Assembly (NCBI GenBank): GCA_021732045.1
Contig: JAKFWK010000003.1
Location: forward strand, 1 to 64,000
Direction of reading: 5' to 3'
From: Sulfurimonas sp.
GTDB lineage: Bacteria > Campylobacterota > Campylobacteria > Campylobacterales > Sulfurimonadaceae
Length of the DNA stretch: 64,000 bases
The notes beneath the pieces were generated by a model. It worked only from the letters and a program-made list of their open reading frames with translations. It searched no databases and was not told the origin of the DNA. Positions 38,841-48,475 of this stretch are shown piece after piece (positions within the stretch are counted from its first letter, which is position 1; each line of letters starts with the position of its first letter). A program made the position numbers and the translations under genes.

Positions 38841-40066
38841 AAAGAGTTCTGTTTTTAGTGTTGCCGATATTGTTGTTTGGCGAAAACCTAAAGTCACTTT
38901 TGGATTATGCAAACCAAAATAGCAAAATTGTTGCGTCAAGTCGTTTAAGTAAAGATGCGAAAATAAAAGAGGTGGATTCAAACAGAGGTGCATATATGCC
39001 AACTTTGGATATAGGTGGAACATATCAAAATATTGATAAAAAAAGTGCTTTTCAAGCCGGAGATACTTATAATGGTTTCGCAAAAGTTGGATTTGATATC
39101 TATGATGGTGGTAGAAGAAGTGCTATTTTAAACAGGTCAAAAGATGAACTAAAAGCAAGTCAATACAGTCTGCAAGATACAAAACAGAGCTTAAACTTTC
39201 AAATAGTTCAAGATTTTTTTAGCATTAAAACTCTTCAAGCAACTCTAAAATCGAAAGAGGATGTTAAAAAGTCGCTAGAAGAGCAACTTAGCAGAGTAAA
39301 GCAATTTTACGAAGCAAAGCTCGCAGTAAAAGATGATGTGGAGAGACTTCAAGCTAGTTATGATACAAATATTTATGAGATTGAATCAATAAGATTTAAA
39401 ATACTTAGCGTAAAGAAATATCTAGAACTGAAGGTTTCAAAAAATATAGATTCGTTGGATGATTCTGGCTTTAAAGAGGTAGGGGATGTTGTTTATGAGC
39501 AAAGAGATTCTATAAAATCACTTATCTCTGGGCAAAAGGCAATTATAAGTGGCTCGGAGTCCATAGATAGTGTATATTATCCAAAAGTAAGAGTTGAAGA
39601 TAGCTACAACATCTATGATTATAATGATGTGGACCCTATTGCGACGGGAATGCTAGCAGATAAACAGAATGTTTTATCACTTAGTGTAAGCATGAGACTT
39701 TTTGACTATGGTTCTGCAAGAGAGACTAAGCAGGCTACAATCTTAAGTGCAAAAGCACTAGAGCAAGAGATAAATTATAAAAATGAAGAGCAAAAAATAT
39801 CTCAAGAACTAGCGCGTGAGAAGATAAAAACTACAAAGTTGCAGATTGCAAGTGCGGCAAGTGCGCTTAAATCAGCATCGAGTGCGTATGAGATTATCAA
39901 GCAAAAGTTTGATGCTAGAATCGTTGATAATGTAGTTTTTCTTGATGCTCTAAGCGCAAAAACAGCAGCAGACGCACTTCATGAGAGTGCCAAAAATGAT
40001 TTGGAAGTAGCTTATGCAACTTATTACTATTATAGTGGAAAAGATTTAGGGGAGTTTATAAAATGA
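38837..40066 (+). CDS. TolC-family outer membrane efflux protein
   Basis: The 409-residue protein has a signal peptide (VLFLVLPILLFG) and two outer-membrane-factor halves with long heptad helices and beta strands (YMPTLDIGGTYQNI; YYPKVRVEDSYNIYDY). It would form the exit duct of a tripartite pump. The start overlaps the TetR gene (ATGA) after GGAGG. It ends with a 4-nt overlap with the fusion-protein gene. Confidence 0.9.
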   Translation: MKRVLFLVLPILLFGENLKSLLDYANQNSKIVASSRLSKDAKIKEVDSNRGAYMPTLDIGGTYQNIDKKSAFQAGDTYNGFAKVGFDIYDGGRRSAILNRSKDELKASQYSLQDTKQSLNFQIVQDFFSIKTLQATLKSKEDVKKSLEEQLSRVKQFYEAKLAVKDDVERLQASYDTNIYEIESIRFKILSVKKYLELKVSKNIDSLDDSGFKEVGDVVYEQRDSIKSLISGQKAIISGSESIDSVYYPKVRVEDSYNIYDYNDVDPIATGMLADKQNVLSLSVSMRLFDYGSARETKQATILSAKALEQEINYKNEEQKISQELAREKIKTTKLQIASAASALKSASSAYEIIKQKFDARIVDNVVFLDALSAKTAADALHESAKNDLEVAYATYYYYSGKDLGEFIK

Positions 40067-40815
40067 GAAGAGTGTTCATTGGGCTAATTTGTATAGTTTT
40101 TAGTTTAAGCGCGGACAATGTTTACGCAACTTTTTCAGTTGAAGCAAATAAAAATGCAAGTTTGGCATTTGATGCTAGTGGGGTTGTGAAGGAAGTTTTT
40201 GTTGATGTGGCAAGTAGAGTAAAAAAGGGTGCGAAATTGGCACAGCTTGTTGATGATGACACAAGAGCGTCCATAGAGTCCGCAAAAGCTGCTCTGGAGT
40301 CTGCAGAAGTTACTTTGAAGTTCGCGCAGCGAGATTATGAGAGACAGCTAAAAGTTAGAAATCTTATTGATGAGGGCAGATTTGATGCTTATGAGAAGGC
40401 GTACGAAACAGCAAAGGCAAATTTGTCTGAAATAAAAGCAAATCTACATCTTAAAGAAGCACTTTTACGAAAGACTACTCTTTATGCGCCGTTCGATGGG
40501 GTAATATATGAGAAGAGTGTTGAGGTCGGTGATGTTGTAAGTGGCATGATGCTTAGAACTGTTTTTAAAATTCAAAGCGCTCAAGATAGAAAGTTAATAT
40601 TAGAGTTTGACCAAAAATATTATAAAAGTGTTAAAGTCGGACAAATTTTTCAATATAAGCTGGATGGAAGTGAAAAAATACATAGCGGAGTTATAACAAA
40701 ATTGTTTCCAAGCGCTTCATTGGATAGCAAAAAGTTAAAAGCTGAAGTATCGGCAAAAGATTTGTTGGTTGGACTTTTTGGTGATGGCTACATAATAACT
40801 GGTGAGAAAAAGTAG
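40063..40815 (+). CDS. RND efflux membrane fusion protein
   Basis: The 250-residue periplasmic adaptor is short for its family. It has a signal peptide, a split lipoyl domain (VDVASRVKKGAKLAQLVDD and TLYAPFDGVIYEKSVEVGDVV), an alpha-helical hairpin between them (about 70-130) and a beta-barrel part. The C-terminal membrane-proximal domain seems reduced. It links the TolC-like and RND proteins. Confidence 0.88.
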   Translation: MRRVFIGLICIVFSLSADNVYATFSVEANKNASLAFDASGVVKEVFVDVASRVKKGAKLAQLVDDDTRASIESAKAALESAEVTLKFAQRDYERQLKVRNLIDEGRFDAYEKAYETAKANLSEIKANLHLKEALLRKTTLYAPFDGVIYEKSVEVGDVVSGMMLRTVFKIQSAQDRKLILEFDQKYYKSVKVGQIFQYKLDGSEKIHSGVITKLFPSASLDSKKLKAEVSAKDLLVGLFGDGYIITGEKK

Positions 40816-40821
40816 ATAAAA

Positions 40822-43800
40822 ATGTATAAATTAGCACTAAGAAGACCGATTGCCACTTTGATGTATGTCATAACCTTGATGATATTTGGATATGCCAGCT
40901 TTAAGTCAATGCCATCGGCTCTTTTTCCAAATGTAGATTTTCCAATCGTTACAATCCAAACGCTCTACCCTGGTGCCGAATCAGGCACCATAGAGTCACA
41001 AGTTACAGATAAAATAGAAGAAGCAATCTCTAGGATTGGTGGCGTTGATAGCGTAGCATCGTCAAGTAGCGATGGCATTAGCGTGGTGACTGTGAAGTTT
41101 TTACTAGAGCGAAGCATTGACGAGGCAACAAATGATGTAAGAGATAAAGTCTCGGCTGTATCGCTTCCAAAAGATGCAAAAACTCCACTTGTTAGCAAGC
41201 TTGATATCGGTGGTGCACCCGTTATAAATGTCTTTTTAACAGCCAAAAATGATAGTGTAAAAAATCTTATGCTTTTTGCGGACGAGAAGGTGAAACCTGC
41301 ACTTCAAAAGATAAATGGTGTTGGCGGTATAAATATAATCGGCTATAAAGACAGAGAGATAAAAATATTTCCAAATGCTCTATCTTTGAACAAATATGGC
41401 ATCACAGTTGCGGAGTTAAACTCGATTATAGCGCAAGAGAATATAAAAGTCGGCGGCGGTAAATTAATCACTAAAACAGAAGAAATTACGCTAAAAACAA
41501 AAGCTGATGCACTTAGTATGCAAGAACTTAGAGATATAAAAATAAAAAATAATGTAAGACTAGGAGATATTGCAACCGTTGAAGATTTGTTAAGTGATCC
41601 AAAAAGTTTCGCTTCGTACAATGGGGTTCAGGGTGTTATGCTTGAGATTCAGAAGATTTCAGGAACAAACACTCTTGATGTTGTTAGTAGTGTGAAAAAA
41701 GTATTCCCTGAGTTGAAAAAGATGGCTGGCGAGAGATTTGAAGTAAAAATCATAAATGACACATCCCCTTTTATAATCAACTCGCTTGAAGATGTTAAAT
41801 TTGACCTTATTTACGGCTCTATACTAGCGGTTTTTATAGTTTTTCTGTTTTTAAGAAACTTTACAATCACGCTTGTTTCGGCAATCTCTATCCCTGCATC
41901 CATCATGGGAACTTTTGCTTTGATGGACTACATGAAGTATGATCTCAACAAAATGACACTCATTGGGTTAACCCTTGCGATTGGGATAATCATTGATGAT
42001 GCAATAGTCGTGATAGAAAATATTTATAAAAAAATGGAAGCAGGTATGAGCAAGTACGAAGCATCCTACGAGGGGACAAAAGAGATGGCATTTACTATTT
42101 TAGCAATCTCTGCGATGCTTTTGGCGGTTTTTGTTCCTGTATCTTTTATGAGTGGAATAGTTGGTAAGTTTTTCGAGAGTTTTGCTATGACGGTCGGTTT
42201 TGCTATCATCATCTCTTACACCATAGCTCTTAGCTTTATCCCGGCACTTGGTTCGAGAGTTCTACATAAAAAAGAGAGCCAGTTTTACACAGTAACAGAG
42301 CCATTTTTCAAGAGTATTGAGAGCCTTTATGAGAAGATTTTAAAACTTGTTCTTAGGTTTAAATATGTAACCATCATTCTTGTTTTTGCACTTTTTTTCG
42401 CCTCTCTTGGTCTATTTCCAAAAATCGGGATGGATTTTATACCAAAAGAGGACAAGGGAGAGTTTGAGATAAAAATCAAAGCAAATGCCGGCATATCGCT
42501 AGATGAGATGATAAGAAAATCAAAAACAATAGAAGATCTTGTTAAAGTCGATAAAAATGTAGAATACACTACTTTAGGCGTTGGTTACAATACCTCGCAG
42601 GAGAAAAACAAGGCGAGTATTTATGTAAAATTGATTGCAAAAACCGATAGAAAACTAAATCAAGAGAAGATTATTCAAGCATTTAGAGAAAAACTCGAAC
42701 CATACAAAAAAGATATGTTTATAACTGCTTCGGCAATCCCAGATATAAAAGGCGCCGGTGCAAGTGTTCCTTACCAGATAGTTCTAAGATCAGACTCATT
42801 TAGCGAGCTAAACGAGGCAAAAAGCAAACTTGTGCAGTATTTGACCAAGAAAAAAGGATTTGTTGATATAGATACAGATTTGGATGAGTCAAAGCCTCAA
42901 ATAGATATAAACATACTAAGGCAAAATGCGTCAAATCTTGGTATCACCGCATCACAAATAGCAGAGGCAATATCCATAGCTTTTTCAAGTGATTTGGAGA
43001 TCTCGTACTTTGAGGAGAGAGCGAAACAGTACAACATAACGCTTAGATTTGATGATAAAAACAGAGTGAGCATTGAAGATATTAAAAAACTTCAACTTAG
43101 AACCTCAAAGGGAGATTTGGTCTATCTTGATGGCTTGGTTGAGTTTACTAAAAGCAAATCTTTAGCGACCGTAAACCACTTTGATAGACAAAGAGAAGTT
43201 ACTGTTTTTGCGGATCTGTTTGGTTTGGATTTGGGTGGAGCGGTGGCTTATACAAAAGCCGAAATAGATCAAATATTACCAAAAGGTGTAACTTATAGAT
43301 TTACAGGTTTTGCCGAAGAGATGGAAAAAACGGCGAAAGCTTTTGGCGTGGCAATTGGTATCTCAGTTATTTTGATGTTTATAATTTTAGCTGTGCTTTA
43401 CGAATCTCTTATCCAGCCTCTTATCATTATGGTTGCTCTACCTTTGAGTATCATCGGCGTAATGCTAGCTTTATATGTGAGTGGACTACAATTTAGCCTG
43501 TTTGTTATGATAGGATTTATGCTCCTTATGGGAATGGTTGGCAAGAATGCCGTGCTACTTGTTGATTTTGCAAACAACTCCATAGAGAATGGGAAAAATG
43601 TAGATAAAGCGCTTATAGAAGCAGGCGAGAAGAGAGTTCGTCCGATTTTAATGACGACAGTCGCTATGGTTTTCGCAATGCTTCCTCTGGCATTAGGAAC
43701 TGGATTAGGAAGTGAAACTAAAGCGCCTATGGCAATCTCAATCATCGGCGGATTGTTAAGTTCTATGGTTTTAACGCTCTTGGTTGTCCCTGCTATTTAC

Positions 43801-43869
43801 AAGATAATAAGCCCGCTAGATAGATACTTAAGAAAGTTTTATGAAATTGACGCTATAATCAATAAGTAA
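40822..43869 (+). CDS. RND-family efflux transporter
   Basis: The 1015-residue inner-membrane pump has the two-fold RND layout with 12 helices and two large periplasmic loops. GIIIDDAIVVIEN in helix 4 carries the proton-relay aspartates. FPNVDFPIVTIQTLYPGAESGTIE near the start and the MGMVGKNAVLLVDFAN block in the second half are typical of the AcrB/HAE1 group. It is the last gene of the TetR-OMF-MFP-RND operon. The substrate is unknown. Confidence 0.94.
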   Translation: MYKLALRRPIATLMYVITLMIFGYASFKSMPSALFPNVDFPIVTIQTLYPGAESGTIESQVTDKIEEAISRIGGVDSVASSSSDGISVVTVKFLLERSIDEATNDVRDKVSAVSLPKDAKTPLVSKLDIGGAPVINVFLTAKNDSVKNLMLFADEKVKPALQKINGVGGINIIGYKDREIKIFPNALSLNKYGITVAELNSIIAQENIKVGGGKLITKTEEITLKTKADALSMQELRDIKIKNNVRLGDIATVEDLLSDPKSFASYNGVQGVMLEIQKISGTNTLDVVSSVKKVFPELKKMAGERFEVKIINDTSPFIINSLEDVKFDLIYGSILAVFIVFLFLRNFTITLVSAISIPASIMGTFALMDYMKYDLNKMTLIGLTLAIGIIIDDAIVVIENIYKKMEAGMSKYEASYEGTKEMAFTILAISAMLLAVFVPVSFMSGIVGKFFESFAMTVGFAIIISYTIALSFIPALGSRVLHKKESQFYTVTEPFFKSIESLYEKILKLVLRFKYVTIILVFALFFASLGLFPKIGMDFIPKEDKGEFEIKIKANAGISLDEMIRKSKTIEDLVKVDKNVEYTTLGVGYNTSQEKNKASIYVKLIAKTDRKLNQEKIIQAFREKLEPYKKDMFITASAIPDIKGAGASVPYQIVLRSDSFSELNEAKSKLVQYLTKKKGFVDIDTDLDESKPQIDINILRQNASNLGITASQIAEAISIAFSSDLEISYFEERAKQYNITLRFDDKNRVSIEDIKKLQLRTSKGDLVYLDGLVEFTKSKSLATVNHFDRQREVTVFADLFGLDLGGAVAYTKAEIDQILPKGVTYRFTGFAEEMEKTAKAFGVAIGISVILMFIILAVLYESLIQPLIIMVALPLSIIGVMLALYVSGLQFSLFVMIGFMLLMGMVGKNAVLLVDFANNSIENGKNVDKALIEAGEKRVRPILMTTVAMVFAMLPLALGTGLGSETKAPMAISIIGGLLSSMVLTLLVVPAIYKIISPLDRYLRKFYEIDAIINK

Positions 43870-43892
43870 GAAAGACAGATTCTTCGCAAAAA

Positions 43893-43916
43893 GGGTGCTT
43901 TTTTGTAAAAGTACCC
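43893..43916 (+). other. Hairpin between the RND and NlpC/P60 genes
   Basis: GGGTGCTTTT pairs with AAAAGTACCC (ten pairs, one G-U) around TTGT, 23 bases after the RND stop and 16 bases before the next start. There is no T-run afterwards, so it may attenuate or protect the upstream message rather than fully terminate. Confidence 0.5.
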
Positions 43917-43932
43917 CCATGAAAGGGTAATT

Positions 43933-44424
43933 ATGAAATTTTTATTTATTCTGTTTTTTGGAATAACCATCTTGTTTTCCGACACAACAGTGGACGAAGA
44001 GTCTATGTTTTTAGTATATCAACCAAAAACATCCTCAAAAGAGCTATCCCCGCAAGTCAAATCTCTTCTTGAAAATGCCTTTGATATGAAGGGTGCCAAG
44101 TATGGATTTGGTGCAAGTTCGAATGTTTTAACTGATTGTTCAAATTTTACAAGAAAAACATATGAAAATCTTGGGTTTTTATTGCCAAGAAGCGCACAGG
44201 AGCAATCTCAGCTCGGAACGAAAATTGACAAAGAGAATATTCAGGCGGGAGATTTGCTCTTTTTCAAGACAAGAGGTGTAGCAATCGGTCATGTAGGTAT
44301 CTATATAGGCGATGGAAAGATGATACACGCCTCTTACAAATTAAAAAAAGTTGTTGTTGACAGCATAGACAAGGCTTACTATGTCACTAGATTTGTAACT
44401 GCAAAAAGATTGTTTTTAGATTAA
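43933..44424 (+). CDS. NlpC/P60-family cell-wall hydrolase
   Basis: The 163-residue protein has a signal peptide and an NlpC/P60 papain-like domain. The catalytic cysteine is C69 (LTDCSNFT) and the histidines are H120 (AIGHVGIY) and H132 (MIHAS). These enzymes cut peptide cross-links or stems of peptidoglycan. The family box PRSAQEQSQLG and QAGDLLFF are present. It follows the efflux operon after a hairpin and may be transcribed separately. Confidence 0.92.
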   Translation: MKFLFILFFGITILFSDTTVDEESMFLVYQPKTSSKELSPQVKSLLENAFDMKGAKYGFGASSNVLTDCSNFTRKTYENLGFLLPRSAQEQSQLGTKIDKENIQAGDLLFFKTRGVAIGHVGIYIGDGKMIHASYKLKKVVVDSIDKAYYVTRFVTAKRLFLD

Positions 44425-44562
44425 TTTTTTATAAATTAGCTGGTGAATCTTTCGCTTTTTTGATGGTAAAAGATTTTTAAAACAAGCAAACTTTTTTTCT
44501 TATAATCTAAATGTTATAAATTCAGATAAAATTCCCATAATAATTTCCTATAAGTAGTAGCC

Positions 44563-45516
44563 ATGATTAAATGTTATATTCGCAACGAGAATGCAATAGC
44601 CCTTATTGACACAATGACGGAGCTTGATGGTGAAATAATAGATAAAGTTGTCTGGGTAGATATGTTGGTGCCCACATATGATGAGATTATTTTTATTGAA
44701 AATACATTTAACATCAAATTTCCAACCAAACAAGAGACAGAAGAGATTGAGATAAGTTCTCGTTACTGGGAAGAGAGCGATAAGATTGAGATTAACAGCT
44801 ACTTTCTAATAACCGCGAAAGATAGCTCCCATAATGAAACAGTCTCTTTTATCTTGTACCATGACCTGCTAATCTCAATCCGCTATACAAAGCTATATAC
44901 ATTTGATGAGTTTAACCGTAAGATTTTTGCTACTCCAAAACAGTTTGAAACAGGTTACGATATATTTTGCCAAATTTTAGATATACGAATAGATGCTGAT
45001 GCAGACATAATAGAGAAACTCTCACGAGACATCACCCGTTTGCGTAAACATGTCTTAACGGACTACACAAATGATGACGAAGAGATACTAGAGAGAATTT
45101 CATCGCTTGAAGACCTCAATATGCAGCTTCGTGAAAATCTTAACGATAAACAACGAATACTTAGCTCTTTTTTAAAGTCAAATAAATATAAACATAATCT
45201 AAAACATGATGTGACTGTTATGCTTAAAGATATTAAATCTCTAATTGATTATACGGATTTTAATTTTGAGAGACTAGATTATCTTCAAAATATATTTGTT
45301 GGAGTTTTGAGTATTGAGCAAAATAAAGTTATAAAAATGTTTACCATTGTAAATGTGGTGTTTCTTCCACCAACATTGATAGCCAGTATTTATGGGATGA
45401 ACTTTGACTTGTTGCCTGAGCTACATTGGCAATATGGATATCTTTTATCAATCGCAATGATGATTGCCTCATCTATTTTACCTGTCTATATCTTTAAGCG
45501 AAAAGGGTGGATTTAA
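44563..45516 (+). CDS. corA: CorA-family magnesium/cobalt channel
   Basis: The 317-residue protein has a large cytosolic N-terminal domain, a long stalk helix and two C-terminal membrane helices. The signature YGMNFDLLPELHWQYGY lies between the helices, and the basic tail KRKGW follows the last. It forms pentameric Mg2+ channels. A TATAAT at 44501-44506 is a likely -10. Zinc or other metal preference cannot be judged here. Confidence 0.93.
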   Translation: MIKCYIRNENAIALIDTMTELDGEIIDKVVWVDMLVPTYDEIIFIENTFNIKFPTKQETEEIEISSRYWEESDKIEINSYFLITAKDSSHNETVSFILYHDLLISIRYTKLYTFDEFNRKIFATPKQFETGYDIFCQILDIRIDADADIIEKLSRDITRLRKHVLTDYTNDDEEILERISSLEDLNMQLRENLNDKQRILSSFLKSNKYKHNLKHDVTVMLKDIKSLIDYTDFNFERLDYLQNIFVGVLSIEQNKVIKMFTIVNVVFLPPTLIASIYGMNFDLLPELHWQYGYLLSIAMMIASSILPVYIFKRKGWI

Positions 45517-45553
45517 ATGCAAGAGTTATTGAAAAAAATATTAGGGAGTATAT

Positions 45554-46255
45554 ATGTTTAGAGTTTTTATTATTGGATTTTTACTGTTTTTTAATCTCTA
45601 TGGAATTGATAGCGATGCTTTAAAAGCTTTTAAAAATAAAGAGTATGCGAAAGCTTTTGAGCTTTATGAGAAGAGTGCACAAGATGGAGATAGTGCGTCA
45701 CAGAGTGCACTTAGTTATCTTTATGCAAATGGTCTGGGAGTTGAAAAGGATACCAAAAAATCAATCTTTTGGCTTGAAAAAGCAGCTGATGGATTTAACG
45801 CTTCGGCACAATATGATATTGGTATGATGTACTTGGATGGCTATAATGTTGAGCAAAATAAAACAAAAGCACTTAATTACCTAAGTAAATCTTCAAAATT
45901 AAACAATCCAAACGCCAAATTTAATTTAGCGTTAATGTACTATAAGGGCGATGCAGTTGATATAAATGCAACAAAAACAGCTGAACTTCTAGAGAGTGCC
46001 GCGCTACAAGGACACAAAGAGGCTATAAAAAATGTTGGCCGCTTATATATGCAGATACTAAAATTTGATAAAGCATCAAAATGGCTAGAGATTAACGCCA
46101 AAGACGGAGATAAAGAGGCGTATTATCTTCTTGCTGAAATATATTGTGAGCAATCAAAATTTAAACAGGCGAAAAAGTGGGCAAAAAAATCTATGGAAGA
46201 TGGTAATCCAAAAGCTTCAGCGCTATATGAAAAGTATAAACTAAATAAGTACTGA
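45554..46255 (+). CDS. Exported Sel1-repeat protein
   Basis: After a signal peptide (FIIGFLLFFNLYG), 233 residues hold about five Sel1-like helical repeats (for example ASQSALSYLYANGLGVEKDTKKSIFWLEKAA and AQYDIGMMYLDG). Such proteins are periplasmic or secreted interaction scaffolds, abundant in Campylobacterota. Unlike Helicobacter Hcp proteins it lacks the regular cysteine pairs. GGGAG precedes the start. Confidence 0.88.
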   Translation: MFRVFIIGFLLFFNLYGIDSDALKAFKNKEYAKAFELYEKSAQDGDSASQSALSYLYANGLGVEKDTKKSIFWLEKAADGFNASAQYDIGMMYLDGYNVEQNKTKALNYLSKSSKLNNPNAKFNLALMYYKGDAVDINATKTAELLESAALQGHKEAIKNVGRLYMQILKFDKASKWLEINAKDGDKEAYYLLAEIYCEQSKFKQAKKWAKKSMEDGNPKASALYEKYKLNKY

Positions 46256-46278
46256 AAACTTTTGGGTATCAAGAGAGT

Positions 46279-46968
46279 CTAAAATTGGGCTATCTTGTAT
46301 CCAGCACCATAAATATTAATAATCACATCCTCTGAGAGTTTTATGCGAAGTCTTTTCATAAGAGAGGTTATCGCGCTGTTTGAAAACTCTTTATCACCCT
46401 TTTTTTGCCAAAGATGTTTAAAAATTTCTTGTGAAGAGAAAATATGATTCGGTTGGGATAAAAGTAGTTTTATAATTTCATACTCTTTTTTTACTAGCTT
46501 AATCTCTTTGTTCTTGAATATTAGCGTATCGCCGTTTTTGCTCCAGTATGTATTTTCACTTAAGCGAATTTGTCTTTGAGTTTTTCTGATTAGCTCTACA
46601 CTATCCATAAGTGTTTTTTTTAACATATCGGTTTTTATTGGTTTTATGAGATATGCCTCTAGCTGAAGTTTAATTGCTTCAAGTAGTTTTTCTTGCTCAG
46701 AATGGGCGCTCATTATGATGATTTTAGTCTCTTTATCTTTTTCTCTGATTTTAGAAATAAGTGATAGTCCATCAAGATTCGGCATATTTATATCTGTTAA
46801 TATTATGTTTGGACGCTTCTGCGTATAGATATCTAGTGCCTTTATGCCATCCTCTGCTCTATAAACTCTACTAAAGAATATTTCTAAATACTCTACAATA
46901 TATTCGCACAACTCTGTTTCATCTTCAGCTACCAGTATAGATATGTCATTGATTTTATCTATTGTCAT
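46279..46968 (-). CDS. OmpR/PhoB-type response regulator
   Basis: The receiver domain (1-120) has the acidic pocket AEDE, the phospho-acceptor Asp in ILTDINMPNLDG (about 59) and KPI. A winged-helix DNA-binding domain follows (KLVKKEYEIIKLLLSQP ... MKRLRIKLSEDVIINIYGAGYKI). The 229-residue gene overlaps its partner kinase by 14 nt and ends the heme d1 operon, so it probably controls denitrification genes or a nitrosative response. Confidence 0.92.
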   Translation of the reverse strand: MTIDKINDISILVAEDETELCEYIVEYLEIFFSRVYRAEDGIKALDIYTQKRPNIILTDINMPNLDGLSLISKIREKDKETKIIIMSAHSEQEKLLEAIKLQLEAYLIKPIKTDMLKKTLMDSVELIRKTQRQIRLSENTYWSKNGDTLIFKNKEIKLVKKEYEIIKLLLSQPNHIFSSQEIFKHLWQKKGDKEFSNSAITSLMKRLRIKLSEDVIINIYGAGYKIAQF

Positions 46969-48475
46969 TTTTCATCTTTATTGTAAACTTAGCACCATTA
47001 CCGCTATTTTTTGCGCTTAAAGTACCATTCATCTTATCTTGGATAATCATTTTTGCTATATAGAGCCCAAGTCCTGTCCCAATAGATTTGTGTTTTGTTG
47101 TAAAATAGGGATCAAAAATTTTAGATACATTTCCATCACTAATCCCGCCACAGTCGTCTTCTATTGTTACTGTCGAGAAGAATTCATTGCTTTTTTGTGA
47201 GATTATAATGTTAACATCCTTTGGAGCTTCACTTATAATAATATCGTTTATATTTGATAGTATAGATACAATAACCTGCACAAACTCATTAATAAGTCCA
47301 TATAGCTTATTGTTATCATTAAGGTCAAGAGTTACATTCACTTTGGTATTTTTATGAGAAAAACTTACTATTTCAAGCGCTTTTTTGATGGCATCTGAGA
47401 TTAAAAATAGAGAACACCCTCTGTTTGGTTTATAATAGTTCATAAAATCGTCAATGGTATCAGACATATATACTATCCTCTCTTCCATTCTAGTGAGCTT
47501 TTGCGCAATTTCCTCTTTTGTTAATATATTTGCACCATTTTTCTCTTTTAAGATTGAAACAGAGGCGTTTATAATAGCCAAAGGTTGTCGCCATTGATGG
47601 GCAATATTACCAATCATCTCTCCAATTTCTGCCCTTTTTGATTGCTCAAAAAGTAGTAAATCTCTCTCTTTTAATATTTGCTCCTTGTTTTGGAGCTCTT
47701 TTATAGTGTCTATGAGTTCTCGGTTGTATCCGCTCTCTATATAAAGTCCACAATCTAGATTTTTCATATCTTTAATTAGTTTATAAATATACTTCTTTTC
47801 TATTATGGAACCGTGCTGAGGGGCAATTATTTCTATATCTAGTTTTTCTATTTTATTTAGTGCATAATTAAAGATATCCTTGCTTGGCATATACTCTTGA
47901 TGAAATAGTTTTGCCTTAAAAAAATATGTCTCATCTGCATAAAATTCCCATGACTCCTCTATCCCGCCAAAAATATCACCTGAAAAAAGTGTTTTACTTA
48001 GTGGGTCATAACTAACAAAGGCACCAGGAGAGTGACAATATGGAGTTGTGTAAAATTCAAGTCTAAATCCACTGCTTGTTATTAATTCGTTATTTCTTTT
48101 GTCTATCTCATAATATTTGGAGCTTATCTTATAGTGTTTGATTAACGGAGATATTCTAGAGTGTGTTACAATAAGCAGGTCATCTCTGTTTATTAATTTT
48201 TCTATCTCTGGAACTGCTGCTGCTAAATCTGGATCTTGATGATGAAGTATGATATATTTTATATCTTTTATATCAATAATGCTTTTTATTTTTCTAACGG
48301 TTTCATCAAACTCAAGCATTGAGCCAGGGTCAATAAGGATTGAATCATTGCCGTTTTTTATAAGATATGAGTGACACTGAAATGGGTCATTCGGCAGTTG
48401 CATACCAACCCAATATATATTTGGTGCGATTTGCACCGCCTCATTTGTGTCTGGTCTCTTAAGCATCTCACTCAA
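46955..48475 (-). CDS. Histidine kinase with di-iron (ODP/flavodiiron-like) sensor domain
   Basis: The first ~245 of 506 residues are a metallo-beta-lactamase fold like the di-iron domain of flavodiiron proteins. Putative iron ligands are H79, D81 and D83 (HHQDPDL), H148 (YCHSPG), D167 (FSGDIFGG) and H221 (APQHGS). The fourth ligand of the usual HxExDH motif is replaced by L84. No membrane helix is present, so sensing is cytosolic. A coiled linker, HisKA with H293 (IAHQWRQPL) and an HATPase domain follow. It overlaps nirE by 8 nt and the regulator gene by 14 nt. Likely signal: O2 or NO, inferred from the fold and the neighbours. Confidence 0.88.
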   Translation of the reverse strand: MSEMLKRPDTNEAVQIAPNIYWVGMQLPNDPFQCHSYLIKNGNDSILIDPGSMLEFDETVRKIKSIIDIKDIKYIILHHQDPDLAAAVPEIEKLINRDDLLIVTHSRISPLIKHYKISSKYYEIDKRNNELITSSGFRLEFYTTPYCHSPGAFVSYDPLSKTLFSGDIFGGIEESWEFYADETYFFKAKLFHQEYMPSKDIFNYALNKIEKLDIEIIAPQHGSIIEKKYIYKLIKDMKNLDCGLYIESGYNRELIDTIKELQNKEQILKERDLLLFEQSKRAEIGEMIGNIAHQWRQPLAIINASVSILKEKNGANILTKEEIAQKLTRMEERIVYMSDTIDDFMNYYKPNRGCSLFLISDAIKKALEIVSFSHKNTKVNVTLDLNDNNKLYGLINEFVQVIVSILSNINDIIISEAPKDVNIIISQKSNEFFSTVTIEDDCGGISDGNVSKIFDPYFTTKHKSIGTGLGLYIAKMIIQDKMNGTLSAKNSGNGAKFTIKMKNDNR

